From Tubiluchus corallicola (Eukaryota > Priapulida > Priapulimorpha > Priapulimorphida > Tubiluchidae), in contig JAQGDQ010000212.1 of the NCBI GenBank assembly GCA_030141605.1, forward strand, positions 240,700 through 280,699: 40,000 bases of DNA. Direction: 5' to 3'. The notes under the pieces were generated by a model. That model was not told where the DNA came from. It did not search any database and worked only from the letters and a program-made list of their open reading frames with translations. The number at the start of each line of letters is the position of its first letter. Position 1 is the stretch's first letter. A program made the translations under genes and the position numbers. Below are positions 1-10,849 of this stretch, in pieces.

Positions 1-300
1 AATATGAAGTAATTTAAACGTTTGTTCAGTTAATAAAGTGTGTGCCGCGAATGTTCTGATTATTTTTTCAAACTTTACGCAATGTTATCCAAGCTTGTTT
101 CAAATGACTTTGTTAAAATGGCGGTCATCGCGGGAATTTAAATTACACGTTTTATGCACTTTTACTGTTTACGCAAGCCATGTATGAAATAAGACAACAT
201 GTAAGTGATGTAAATTTTCGATACGAATTTCTGATGACGAGTACGGGTGGTGTTTTCTTGTCCTTTAAATCATCCAGGAAACGTTTTTCCTGCAACATAC
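1..300 (+). mobile_element. Family A repeat, partial copy at the window edge
   Basis: Shares TTATTTTTTCAAACTTTACGC, CTTGTTTCAAA, TTAAAATGGC and GGTGTTTTCTTGTCCTTTAA with the copies near 2140, 16620 and 18060 (inverted). It starts before the window. Confidence 0.7.
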
Positions 301-660
301 GCAATGTTGTTGCAAAGTAGAAAATAAAAAGAAAACATTCCGCTCCATCACCAATGGATTATCTTAAGATATTTGAGCATAGAATACAAAGCACAGAGAA
401 GATTGCACAAGAACAAAGCAACACAAATACCTGTCCTCAGACGTAAACTTATGCTTAATCCAGTCGTTCTTAATTTAAATTCTGGGTTTTTCTAATGTCT
501 TGAAGTTTCCCTCATATCAAACTGAGACAGTCCAATAATTGAATGAGGTTTTAATCTTATTTGTCCAACTTTAAAAGTTGGATAAGTAATCAGATTTAAC
601 GAAACAACTGCAGCAAACACATTTTACTCTTCAGCTAAGCAAACGTACCAACTCTGGCTC
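301..660. other. No recognisable gene
   Basis: AT-rich sequence without coding signals or clear repeats. Confidence 0.6.
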
Positions 661-677
661 TAAATGCTTTTCGATTT

Positions 678-790
678 AAACAGATAAGGTCCCAGCATAG
701 AACCCTGTGGCACACCGAAAACACTTCCCCCTTGACAAACATAAGTGGCCTCGTTTGTGCAATTGGCGAGCACACGCTATGGCTTCAGGT
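678..790 (-). pseudogene. Relic of a non-LTR retrotransposon reverse transcriptase
   Basis: On the minus strand 716-678 reads GVPQGSMLGPYLF, the characteristic RT motif 'GVPQGS.LGP.LF'. Upstream in the same frame is NEATYVCQGGSVF, fitting the segment that normally precedes it. Downstream the frame stops within five codons and no YxDD motif is seen, so this is a short broken fragment. Confidence 0.6.
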
Positions 791-944
791 CAGTTAAGCT
801 TGAAAGTAAAGGAAGCCATTTTACTGATAATGGACTTGAGGAATGTTAGCAGACACGGTTGGGCCGTCCAAGGGCAAAGCACTTTATTAAGCCAGGATAG
901 ATTATATCGTCAGAAAAGCGTTAGGAGTTAGTCAAAGGCAAGAA

Positions 945-1038
945 GAACTTGCTTCTGTTCATCAGGAATTCATGACTGACGCCCGTCAACTGAACTTGCT
1001 TCTGTTCGACAGGAATTCATGATTGACTTCCGTCAACT
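945..1038. repeat. Two tandem 47-bp units
   Basis: GAACTTGCTTCTGTTC followed by AGGAATTCATGA and CCGTCAACT is repeated at 945 and 992 with few changes. Confidence 0.8.
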
Positions 1039-1534
1039 TTGTCCGCAAGCTGCCCGAATCCGTTTATTGCTGGATTGATTGAATTGTAAGTTTGACATAA
1101 TCGAAATCTGTAAAATGAGTTACAAGCGCAAAGCGACTAATGAATTCCATTTCTCAGAAAATAAAGTAAATCAAGTTAGTTAATTCAAGCAGAAACCACT
1201 TTTCCTGGTTTTTCGTTTGTCTTTTCTCTATAATAGAATTTTGTCCTTTTGTTTAACCTTGGAAACACTGACATTCAAACAAAGTTTCGCTTTATAATTT
1301 GAGAATTGCCAATATGAAATCAAATGACATTTCCAAAAGAGTTTAACTGCAGTGAGGTTCGAACTTCATCTCAATTATAATGCACGCAAGACTGATTTCT
1401 TCAATCAATAAATTTGCCTTGTGGGCTCCCAGACTTCCCTAAAAAGGAAAACAATTTCGAAGAACGTAGGATAATTTATAATAGCAGGAAATTGAAAAAT
1501 GCTTCTGCTGGAATTATTTACAATGGGTCTGACT

Positions 1535-1915
1535 TTCAGCAGCGCCATGATGAGCTTAGGGAAGTTTTATCCGCTGAATGGTCACAGTGCTTCCAAGGGT
1601 TCTAGGTTCGAATCGCATTTATCTCGCCACTTTTGTTTCACTCGAACAGGACTTTCTGGTTGCTTTTCCGTGCCCCCTTAGCGTTAACTGAGTGTTAAGC
1701 AATGATGTACTGAGGAAGGAAAGAGGGCCAACTGATGGGGTAACCCTTAGTGAGGTTAAAGATGGTGGGCTGAGGCTTCAATTGGATGTCGTAACCATCT
1801 ATCAACATACTCCATCTGAGGCATGGGACATTATACATCTTCTTCTTCCTCCTCTTCTTCTTCTTTTTAATCTTTTTTCTTCTTCTCCCTCTTCTGCCTT
1901 TCTTCTTCTTCTGTG
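1535..1915 (+). mobile_element. tRNA-derived SINE with TTC-rich tail
   Basis: TGGTCACAGTGCT then TCCAAGGGTTCTAGGTTCGAATCG (split here: ...GGTTCT, AGGTTCGAATCG at 1604-1615) is a tRNA-like head with a clear B box. The anticodon arm seems deleted. The body continues to an imperfect TTCTTC/TCC pyrimidine tail at 1838-1911. The left border is uncertain. Confidence 0.6.
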
Positions 1916-2018
1916 AGCATATCATGGCTAGAGAAATTTCGATTAAAGAGGGAGAAAAGACAATTTTAATGTATATTCCAAAGAACTTTCTATACAAAGT
2001 TATATTACTGTGCGCGCC

Positions 2019-2640
2019 CCTTGGTAAAACGTCACTGTATCACCATCCCAGTGTTCACCATTGTTCACCAAAAAGCGTATTATCGATTTTACTGGCAATA
2101 TAAATTAACTTATCTTTTTGCTTAGGTAGTGAAGAGTGTGCTACGAATGATCTGGTTATTTTTTCAAGCTTTACACACTGTTACCTAAACTTGTTTCAAA
2201 CGACCTACCATTAAAATGGCTGCGCCTAACGGTCATACGGAGAGTTTAAATTTAGAACTTTTAAACGGCGTTACTGCCGATACAAGTTCTCTATGCAATA
2301 ACACAGCAAGTGATATGAAATTCCAAGACGTATTTTAATAGCACAAGAAAACCACCTATTTACACAAAGCTTAAAAAATTCGTCTTGAAATTTCATACCA
2401 CTTTCGTACTACCTTTTTACATTCAGGACTTCAATCGGCAGTAACGCTGATAACATGTCAGCATGTAATAAAACATTTAATTTAAACTCCCGCGATGACC
2501 GTTAGACGCAGTCATTTTGACCACAGGTCATTTGATAGGAGTTTAGATAACATTGCGTAAACTTTGAAAAAATAATCAGAGCATTCTAGCGCACATGTCA
2601 CTGTCACTAACTGTGGAAAATTTTAAATTACTGTATCTTA
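2019..2640. mobile_element. Family A foldback element
   Basis: The left arm (about 2019-2345) has TAAAACGTCACTG, TTATTTTTTCAAGCTTTACAC, TTAAAATGGCTGCGCCTAACG and AAGTGATATGAAATT. The right arm (about 2360-2610) carries the same blocks in reverse complement, ending TTTGAAAAAATAATCAGA and TGTCACTGTCACT. It could fold into a long imperfect hairpin. No ORF. Confidence 0.75.
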
Positions 2641-3340
2641 TCGGTAAGATTAAAAGTACGTTTTTTTAGTAAGTCGTGCACTCTAGATGGTGAGTCAACG
2701 AGATTTTACCAATTGGTGAAAACATTTTAAATAACTAATAATTTTTTTTCTAGTTACAGAAGTCTTTCAAGCAGGTAAGTGAAATGTTAAGTAATATAAC
2801 TTTGCACGGAAAGTATTTTAGGACATATTACAACATTTCCTTTTCTTCCTCTGATTTACGTTGTGCGTAGGTGATGGCGCCGTCGGAACAGTATTGCGAG
2901 AGATTTAAAATGAAGACAAACAAAAAATCCTTTCAACGTGAGTACGATATACGCATAAAATTGCTACAAAGTAATTCAATTTTTTTGAAACCTACTTCAG
3001 GTACATCTTTTCTCGTCCTTTAAGCTTTATTTATGAAGAGTGTTTTCTTGCGCTTTAAACGACTTTTTATATTAAAACCTGCAGAACGTTTCGATCGACC
3101 AGTTCTTAATATTTAAACATGCGCGCGCATAAACGAATGCTCAAAATCTGGTTAAGCAACTCGGTTTTTGGGCGTCTTTATGCGCATAATTGTCTCAGCG
3201 TGGGCTGAAAGAAGCTCGTTGAGAATTAGGGAGGTTAATCTCCGGGAGCTGAAAAGAGAAGCCCAGATAAATTGAGGAATTTCTCGTGTTTGGCGGAATC
3301 ACCTTGCAAAAGTCGTGATTATGGTGGTTTGTTAGCCTAG
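2641..3340. other. No recognisable gene
   Basis: AT-rich. Contains a GCGCGCGC block at about 3121-3128 in an otherwise ordinary stretch. Confidence 0.55.
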
Positions 3341-3342
3341 AA

Positions 3343-3590
3343 GACTGTTTGTCTGCCTGCTCGATAGTTAATTGTGTATACTTGAGTGAGTGAATTTAGT
3401 TGCTTGATAGCATGTCAAGTTTTGTAGCTTGAATGACTGTTTGTCTGCCTGCGCGATAGCTAGTTGTGTATACTTGAGTGAGTGAATTTGTTTGCTTGAT
3501 AGCATGTCAAGTTTGGTAGCTTGAATGCCTGTTTTTCTCCTTGCTCGATAGCTAGTTGTGTATGGCTGAGTTAGTGAACTTTGTTACTGG
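3343..3590. repeat. 92-bp tandem repeat, about 2.7 copies
   Basis: Unit starts at 3343, 3435 and 3527: GACTGTTTGTCTGCCTGC, CGATAGYTAGTTGTGTATAC, then TTGATAGCATGTCAAGTTT. The last copy is truncated and diverged. Confidence 0.9.
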
Positions 3591-3731
3591 CTTGCATGAG
3601 AAGTTTGTTTATTTATTTATTTGGTTTGAATATTAATTCTGTTCGCTTACTAACTATAATTTTTCATTGCTAACTAACTTTTTTCGGACATTTTGCACAT
3701 TTTTCGCTATCTGTATGCCTGCTGATTGCAA

Positions 3732-3838
3732 CATTTAACGATAACAAAATACATAGTTGAATAGTTATAGGTGGCGCTGCTGGATTTTAACAATAACAAA
3801 ATTCATAGTTGAATAGTTACAGGTGGCGCTGCTGGATT
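3732..3838. repeat. 52-bp tandem duplication
   Basis: ATAACAAAAT.CATAGTTGAA and AGGTGGCGCTGCTGGATT occur twice, 52 bases apart. Confidence 0.9.
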
Positions 3839-3852
3839 GTGTACTATGACGG

Positions 3853-3996
3853 CGCGTTCAGAATGGCAGGTTTTCTGTCTCGAGTTTTCTCTCTGACAGC
3901 AAACTCACAAGTGTGAGCTGATTCGCGAGTTACTGTCTAGTGTGAACGCCTCTCCGAGTTACTCTTGACTCCTATCTACAGTGAATAGAGAAGGGA
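3853..3996. mobile_element. Family D element, truncated copy 2
   Basis: Matches the reverse complement of the right half of the intron 6 element (37473-37732): CGTTCAGA, TTTCTCTCTGACAGC, CGAGTTACTGTCTAGTGTGA and CAGTGAATAGAGAAG occur in the same order. Confidence 0.65.
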
Positions 3997-4117
3997 GTGT
4001 CAGTTCGCATCAAGTTTTTGCTCTCCCCTCTGAGTTGCTTTCTAACTGTCTTGAACCGAAAAATATCTCAGTCATTCATAGTATACATCCATCCAGCCAT
4101 AAATAAAACCTCTAGAG

Positions 4118-4700
4118 CTGTGTTGCTCACCCATTCAAATGCTGACCATCCTTGGTGTCGCTTGACTTCAGGAACTAAATTAAGCATACCATAACGCTGG
4201 TTATCAGGCAATTGTTGTTTTTTTCTAATTTCGTTAGAAAATTGAAGGAAAACAGGATGATTTTTCATATACAACCCCATTTTGGAGTACAAAAAAGAAC
4301 ACGTTTTGATACAATTAATACTGCAAAAGCTTTCTGATGCCAAACAAAGCTTTATGATGACATCACAAACTAGCATAACTCTCAACAGCAAAAATATTCC
4401 ATCGGTGCTTGCAAAAGCGAAAATTGTGTGTAGTTCGTTACAAACTAACACATCTGACTTGAGAGGTAGAGCACCCGTTATTTGTGCAACGCGTTTGCGA
4501 AATGTAGACGCTAATGCCCATCTAACTAGCAAATGGCGAAAAGCATGTAACAGCGAATGTGAAATTGTGTTCGTGTGGTAATAATTCTTTCACGTAATAC
4601 ATTTTTGAGAAATGGTATGTTTCCTTTCAATATTTTAGGGTAGATTTGCTGGAGTTATAGTTTAAGATTGGGTCCAGTTTTTCATTTACTTAATTTAGTA
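4118..4700 (-). mobile_element. Family B dispersed repeat, copy 1, with a 5S-like end
   Basis: Reverse complement of the 6960-7450 copy over almost its whole length (for example GATGACATCACAAACTAGC, GCGAAAATTGTGTGTAG, GTTATTTGTGCAACGCGTTT). It is the short subfamily, lacking about 120 bases present in the copies at 10850 and 23095. Long ORFs here have no domain and are not genes. Confidence 0.85.
4122..4174 (-). ncRNA. 5S rRNA-like segment (SINE module, not a functional 5S gene)
   Basis: On the minus strand GAAGTCAAGC, then GGATGGTCAGCA and TTTGAATGGGTGA match the internal control region (box A to box C) of 5S rRNA in order and spacing. The 5' and 3' thirds of 5S are absent. It sits at the same place as the segment at 7401-7447. 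Confidence 0.6.
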
Positions 4701-4879
4701 CGAGGCATGAGTGTGGTACCCCGTGAGAGAGGCTGATGATGATAATTACTGTCTGCTAAACTAGGATAATCAAAGGCTTACAGTAGCTGCGCCTGGGTGT
4801 TTAAATATTTATAAAAATCGTACTGCTTCGCTCCTAAATTAGATTACTATACTCAAAGCAAATGTAATTAAGCCTTTTC

Positions 4880-5165
4880 ACAGTTTTGCTGTGCTCACGC
4901 GCAGTTACTGTAGGTCAAAGGTTAAGTGTACATAAGGTTAGCTGGTTGGTCAGTTTCAATTAGATAGTTGATTGATTAGTTGTTTGGTTTGTTGGTGTGT
5001 CGGTCAGTTTATCAGTCGGTTGGTTGAGGTTGGTTCTTTGCTAGCTGAATAGCTGATTGGTTCTTTGGTTGAGCGGTTGATTGGTTAGATAGTTAACTGG
5101 TTAGATACCTGTTATCAGTTGTTTGGATGGTGTTGATGGACTGGCGGTTGACTTGTTAGTTCGTT
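4880..5165. repeat. Family C fragment and degenerate TTGG/TTGA tract
   Basis: CAGTTACTGTAGGTCAAAGG matches family C. It is followed by about 220 bases of imperfect GGTTGGTT/GATTGATT sequence, which recurs in shorter form at 24235-24285 and, as the same type of tract, at 37110. Confidence 0.65.
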
Positions 5166-5204
5166 GGTAATTTGCTGGCTAAAATACTGGTTTGTTTTTG
5201 GTTT

Positions 5205-5840
<636 letters not shown>

Positions 5841-5859
5841 CTCCAACCCCCCTCTGACA

Positions 5860-6344
5860 TGCAGACGAAATTGCTCAAAACAGTTTTCTATTTTCTGTTA
5901 TTAGTGTGAAACTCAAAACTCAATATTATTTTCCTTCCTTGGATTTCAATGAATGTAAACCAGCAACACGCCGTGCCACCATGTCACTTGCAGGAAACTT
6001 GTTAACTGTTAAATTAATAAATCATTTCAGTCCAATAATTCCATCGTCAAAGCCGATTCGCTGCGTTATCTGTAACGAAAGATGCGGCAGCTGCTGCTGC
6101 TCTCGCACTGTTGCTGATGAGAGGAGTGGGATGAGGATGAAATGATACTAAAAATCGACACAGTAGGTGCGATGATGACTGATGAGATACCCGAAGCTTT
6201 ATCACTGTCAAAACAAGAAGCTTGGTAGAATTTTTACATTATTGTAAAGATTAGAAGTTTATAATTACTAACGTAGTTATCCTACTTACGTATATATAAA
6301 TATATATATAACGTATATACATACATATAAACAATTACTATAAT
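5860..6344. other. No recognisable gene
   Basis: AT-rich. Short TATA/ATAC repeats at 6291-6330. Confidence 0.55.
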
Positions 6345-6485
6345 TGTGCAGTTGCTGTAGGTCAAAGGTTATGTGTACCATAGCAACGCATCTTAACTAC
6401 AACCGCCACGTGACGTGTGTGTAAGGCAAAGCCGTCTACCGCAACAGTTCAGGAACTTTTCGTGGAGTTTACGTAATTATGCATT
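6345..6485 (+). repeat. Family C dispersed repeat
   Basis: CAGTTGCTGTAGGTCAAAGG, CAACGCATCTTAACTACAAC and CCGCAACAGTTCAGGAAC match the copies at 38625 (+) and 17590 (minus). It leads directly into the next CT tract. Confidence 0.75.
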
Positions 6486-6489
6486 AGTT

Positions 6490-6775
6490 TATCTCTCTTT
6501 CTCTCACTCTCTCTCTCTCTCTCTCTCTCTCTCGCTTTCGCTCTCGTTTCTTCCTTTTTCTTGTTCTCCCGTTTACTTCTTTTTTCTCCTTTTTCCTTTC
6601 TTTTCTTTCTTCTACTCTAACTGTCTCTCTCTCCCTCTCTCTTGTTGTCTTTCTTTCTCCAATTCTCCCCTTGTTTCTCTCTTCTTCTCTCACCCTGTTT
6701 TATTTTTTCCCCTTTTGTTTCTTCTACTTTCTCTCTCCCTCTCCCTCCATCTCTCTCTCGTTCTCTCACTCTCCC
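6490..6775. repeat. CT-rich tract between families C and B
   Basis: Imperfect (CT)n with TTTT and CTTTCTTC interruptions. The same junction sequence that follows it (CATTAACATGGCAGCTCAAT) occurs inverted at about 24450-24470, also beside a purine/pyrimidine tract. Confidence 0.9.
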
Positions 6776-7460
6776 TGCATTAACATGGCAGCTCAATATC
6801 CATTAATTAATCACTATGATAGGTCAGCTTACATCTACAAACTAGACTTACCTTAATAGTGAAGCATCTAAGAATTTAAAGCAAAAACGGGAGCCAATCT
6901 TAAATGTAGATCAAAACAATCTACACTTTAAAATACTGAAAGGAAACACTACTTTTTCAAAATTGACTTACGTGAAAGAATTATTACCACACAAACACAA
7001 TTTCACATTCGCGCCACTAGTTCTTCGCTGTTACATGCTTTTCGCCATTCGCTAGTTAGATGGGCATTAGCGTCTGCATTTCGCAAACGCGTTGCACAAA
7101 TAACGGGTGCTCTACCTATCAAGTCAGATGTGTTAGTTTGTGACAAACTACACACAATTTTCGCTTTTGCAAACACCGATGGAATATTTTTGCTGTTGAG
7201 AGTTATGCTAGTTTGTGATGTCATCAATTGTTTGGCATCAGAAAGCTTTTGCAGTATTAATTGTATCAAAACTTGTTTGTACTCCAAAATGGGGTTGTAT
7301 ATGAAAAATCATCCTGTTTTCCTTCAATTTTCTAACGAAATTAAAAAACAACAACAATGGTGTGATAACCAGCGTTGTGGTATGTTTATGTTAGCTAACT
7401 AAGTTAAGCAACACCAGGGACGGTCAGCATTTGAATGGGTGAGCAACACAGATTTTTATA
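6776..7460 (+). mobile_element. Family B dispersed repeat, copy 2, with a 5S-like end
   Basis: Best copy of the short subfamily: ATCCATTAATTAATCACTAT, TTCACATTCGCGCCACTAG, CGCCATTCGCTAGTTAGATG, GTGATGTCATCAATTG and GGGGTTGTATATGAAAAATC. It ends in the 5S-like segment and then TTTTT. No conserved ORF. Confidence 0.85.
7401..7447 (+). ncRNA. 5S rRNA-like segment (SINE module)
   Basis: AAGTTAAGCAACACCAGGG, then CGGTCAGCATTTGAATGGGT and GAGCAAC follow the central part of animal 5S rRNA (GTTAAGCAAC...TTAGTACTTGGATGGGTGA) at about three quarters identity. Only the promoter-containing middle is present. Confidence 0.65.
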
Positions 7461-8039
7461 ATACACTCTTTTACTTTTTTAATATACTTACAGCTATTTT
7501 ATACGCAAGCAAGTTTAAATATCTTTCCATGTAAAAGTCATTTTAAGATATAACACGAGTTTCACTGCATCTTGCCCTAACAAGCTTGAACAAACGGTTC
7601 ACCTTAATGATTAATACGCTATCAAGCCGAGAATCTCTGAAGTTTTTTTTTCTAATTTCCTCTCCTTCAACCAAGAAGTTCCAAAGTGACAAAAAACGGA
7701 GACAAATTTAACAAGTAACTCCTCTGTCTTCTATTATTCATGAAAACTGCTTTTTGTGAGGCGAGTTTACTCTCTTCCCCGGGCTGTAATCAATGTTTGT
7801 CTTGGCAATGTTTGACCACGTTTGCCAATAGGTGACGCCACATAAAACTGGTCTGGTTATAGTTGTACTCATTAACTAACAACATTATTATTTTATAGGT
7901 GCTAGGCATCAGTGCCTGTTGTTAAGATAAAAAAAATAAGAAATAGGCCCCAATGGCTTTTTGAACAGATAAGTTTCAAGCTTCAATGCCAAATAGACTT
8001 CTATTATTTGATGACAGACATTAAACCAAGAAGGCAAGT
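7461..8039. other. No recognisable gene
   Basis: AT-rich stretch without coding signals. Confidence 0.55.
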
Positions 8040-8235
8040 TATTTTACTTTAAAGGAAAAGCCAAGCCTTCTTGTTTGGCTTATTTCAATGTTCGCGAAAA
8101 GCTTTCAAGGGATTTAGTAATAAAAGTGTGATAAGCGCGTGCTGTAACTAGTAAAACAATTTTAAAGTCGCGAGCATTTCACGCTTGGGTGCTCCCATTT
8201 TGAACGCCCATTCTTCCACCAATAGCGTCATTCGC
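8040..8235 (+). repeat. Family E dispersed repeat, copy 1
   Basis: Blocks GGCTTATTTCAATGTT.GCGA, TTTAGTAATAAAA, GTAACTAGTAAAA, TTTAAAGTCGCGA and CGTCATTCG occur in the same order in the reverse complement of 19255-19440. Confidence 0.75.
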
Positions 8236-8237
8236 CG

Positions 8238-8247
8238 GTATATAAGT
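8238..8247 (+). promoter_or_regulatory. TATA-like box at the edge of family E
   Basis: CCGGTATATAAGTGG is a textbook TATA box, with AATAAA 45 bases further on. This could be an LTR- or transposon-borne promoter. No ORF follows. Confidence 0.25.
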
Positions 8248-8499
8248 GGTGCCTTTGTCTTTGTCTTTTCTCTTTTCTTTTAGCCTAATAAACAAATCTT
8301 TTGTCCTGCTAACTTTATCCGCCCACATCTTACATAAAACACGAATTTACTCCAACTACTTTTACTCCAATAACATAAAAACCAATAAGGCCACAACCTA
8401 GTAACTCTCACAGCCAAACAGTAATGATATGGTAACATCACTCTTTCAAATTTCATATTCAACTCGCATTTCAACTCGCGCATAATTATTGTAGTCTAA

Positions 8500-8940
8500 A
8501 CTTCCGCATATTTTTTCTGTGCCACCCCGTATTTTTTCGGGGAAGATCAATAAGAACTGGTTTATGGCAATTAAAAATGACACAATTGTAATTCAGCAAG
8601 ATTTGTAATCTGTTAAGTGCGTTTGTTAACACAATAACTTACGGAGATGTGATATTTATTTGTATTTCATATTTTATATTTGTATTTTATTTACTAGTGT
8701 CAAATTACATACAATACAAAAAAACAAGACCGTATAATACAATTTTAATTTTGAAATGTAGTGACAATACAAACAAGCAAACAATTACTGATAAAATAAA
8801 TATTATTAAATCTTTTTGTTAGTTATTTTAGTTATTTGATTGAAGAGTTTGGTGATTAGCATTTAAAATAGATTGCCACTCATATGGTCTCATTTTCAGC
8901 GACACGATTGTATATTCTTCATCATGTTTTAAAAACGTTT
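8500..8940. other. AT-rich, possible 3' flank of the LINE relic
   Basis: No gene seen. As the minus-strand continuation of the LINE relic this may include its 3' UTR. Confidence 0.4.
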
Positions 8941-9305
8941 ATTCAATATGACCAATAAACACCTTAATTACTTCTAAATCATTACTTCCCATCAAGAATA
9001 AAAATGCATCGCCATCGTTCATAGGGAAAAACTCTGGTATAATTATTCTGGTACAATAATTATAATAATTATATTGATGTGATTATATAATTTTCCTCTT
9101 AGGTCATTGTAATATGGGCATTTTATAACAAAGTGTGATTCGTCTTCGATTTCATTTCTTAAACAAAATGTACAATACACGATTCTCAGCTGGGATTTTT
9201 GTAGGTTTAACGTACCTCCCTCTTTCAATACACAAAGTATGAGAGCTGATTCTCAGTTTTGTAAATTTTGTTATAGCATATTTGGAATAACCAGAAAGTA
9301 AATAG
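8940..9305 (-). pseudogene. 3' end of a non-LTR retrotransposon (LINE) ORF, frameshifted
   Basis: On the minus strand the reading begins FTKLRISSHTLCIERGRYVK then PTKIPAENR, shifts frame near 9175-9185 into CTFCLRNEIEDESHFVIKC, PYYNDLRGKLYNHI, and later MNDGDAFLFLMGSNDLEVIK in a third stretch (about 9023-8964). This order ('LR...H.L.IE.GRY...R.C..C....EDE.HF...CP.Y..LR') is the usual C-terminal end of invertebrate LINE reverse transcriptases, with a Cys/His cluster. Frameshifts show it is dead. Confidence 0.75.
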
Positions 9306-9550
9306 TTTTCTAGTTGATATTGTTTTTTGAAGGGTTGATGTGTTTTGTTTGAAGTTTGTTTTGTCCATCAGATATGTTGTATCATTAAACCAACATTTCT
9401 ACTTTTGCTAAGTTTACTTTTAAATTTTCTTGGATCATCCATGAATCATAAACTCCTGCACTGCAAAATAGAATCACTAAGTTACTTTACTTCAATTTGG
9501 GGCAAGTTCAGATGTGAGCTGTAATTATGACGCCAAGCAAGATATGCGTC
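9306..9550. other. No recognisable gene
   Basis: Possibly further LINE remnant, but no motif is readable. Confidence 0.4.
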
Positions 9551-9554
9551 TTCT

Positions 9555-10296
9555 GCCCATTTCACAGTGAAGACGCGAGGCAAAATTCCTCGAGGAGCGA
9601 CATTCCTTGTGGCTCACTGTCTTCGATGTCCCCTTTCACAGTGAAGACGCGAGGTAATTCCTTGTGCAATTCCTCGTGAAGAATTCTCCTGCCAGCTAGA
9701 AGCTATGCGTCCTCATCGTGAGGAATTCTGCTGTCAACTGGAAGCTATGCGTCCTCCTCGTGAAGAATTTTGCCATATGGTAGAAGTACTGCATGTTCCG
9801 TTTTCGTGAGTAATCCTCGCGGAGTTCAGCTTCAAATTTAACTACTCAATTACTTCTTTCTTATTTAACGAATAACAATTAACCGCTTTTCAACATAAAA
9901 TTATAAGATTTAATCTCTCCTTTAACAGACTGACGATTTTATGTTTTATTAATGCAACACTGATGGCCAAATTCGTGGAAAAAAATGACGCGCGCATATA
10001 TTTATTTTGTTTATGTACTTTTTCAGAACTAAAAAATAAACAGGTCAGTCATTGCATTGATTAACACTAATAATTGTACTTTGTGTATGAGAAATACAGC
10101 AAGTACAACTTAATTTAGACACGATTACTCAGTATAAAACTGGCAAAATAGCTGCAGCTAACTGGACACGCGTGGTTTCACTGTGAAATGCTGTATGGGA
10201 TTTCGAGAAAAAATCGAAAATTTTCTAAATACTTTCTAATTTTCTGGCAACATTCCATGCGCCATTTTCCCTTGCGACCTCACTGTGAAGTGGGCC
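9555..10296. mobile_element. Non-autonomous DNA transposon with about 30-bp TIRs
   Basis: Left end GCCCATTTCACAGTGAAGAC GCGAGG matches the reverse complement of the right end GCCCACTTCACAGTGAGGTC GCAAGG. About 742 bases with no transposase. Inside the left part are tandem copies of GAAGCTATGCGTCCTC.TCGTGA and a second GAAGACGCGAGG. Confidence 0.7.
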
Positions 10297-10330
10297 TTAG
10301 ACCACACACAGTTGCCCATAAGCTGGGGGG

Positions 10331-10342
10331 GGGGGGAGGAAG
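10331..10342 (+). repeat. G run
   Basis: Homopolymer of about a dozen G. Confidence 0.9.
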
Positions 10343-10849
10343 CAAGTAATTTTGTGATTTATTATAAACGTTTTAACCTATTGGTGATCAACAAACATGT
10401 AATCCCGTAAATATATACAGAAATTAGAAATTTATGGGAAGCAGCAGGATAGCTGACTGCGCAGCTGCTAATTAGGCAGCACCATCTATCGGGAAAAATT
10501 GCAATACGAGAAGAATTTATAATCATTGATAAGCTTATAATTCAGTCTACTAGCTGCAAAAAAGTAAAAAAAACTCCACTGTACAGGGTGGCGCAAAACT
10601 TTTGCTGGGGAGACAGAAACGACAAGTAGCAATACAGGACAGTTACAATTCATTTCTGACATTTTTTATTATCTCATGACTAGAATTTGTTGCTTCCCCA
10701 CAAACAGCTAAACGGATAGTTGACCTGATGATAAAAATGTCTTTCTCTTTCACCACTTACAAAAACTTTTATTTTACCCAGAATATATTTGAATTGAGGA
10801 TTTTTGAGTAAATCAAAACCGTATCCAATCTATTTCCAAAGGAAACATT
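10343..10849. other. No recognisable gene
   Basis: AT-rich unique sequence. Confidence 0.5.

Noticed and set aside
4068-4581. Open frames of 99 and 154 codons on opposite strands
   Set aside because: They fall in the dispersed repeat B; the copy at 7003-7402 has related frames with frameshifts, and no protein family is recognised.
7401-7447. Functional 5S rRNA gene
   Set aside because: Only the central third is present; the 5' and 3' strands of the terminal stem are missing.
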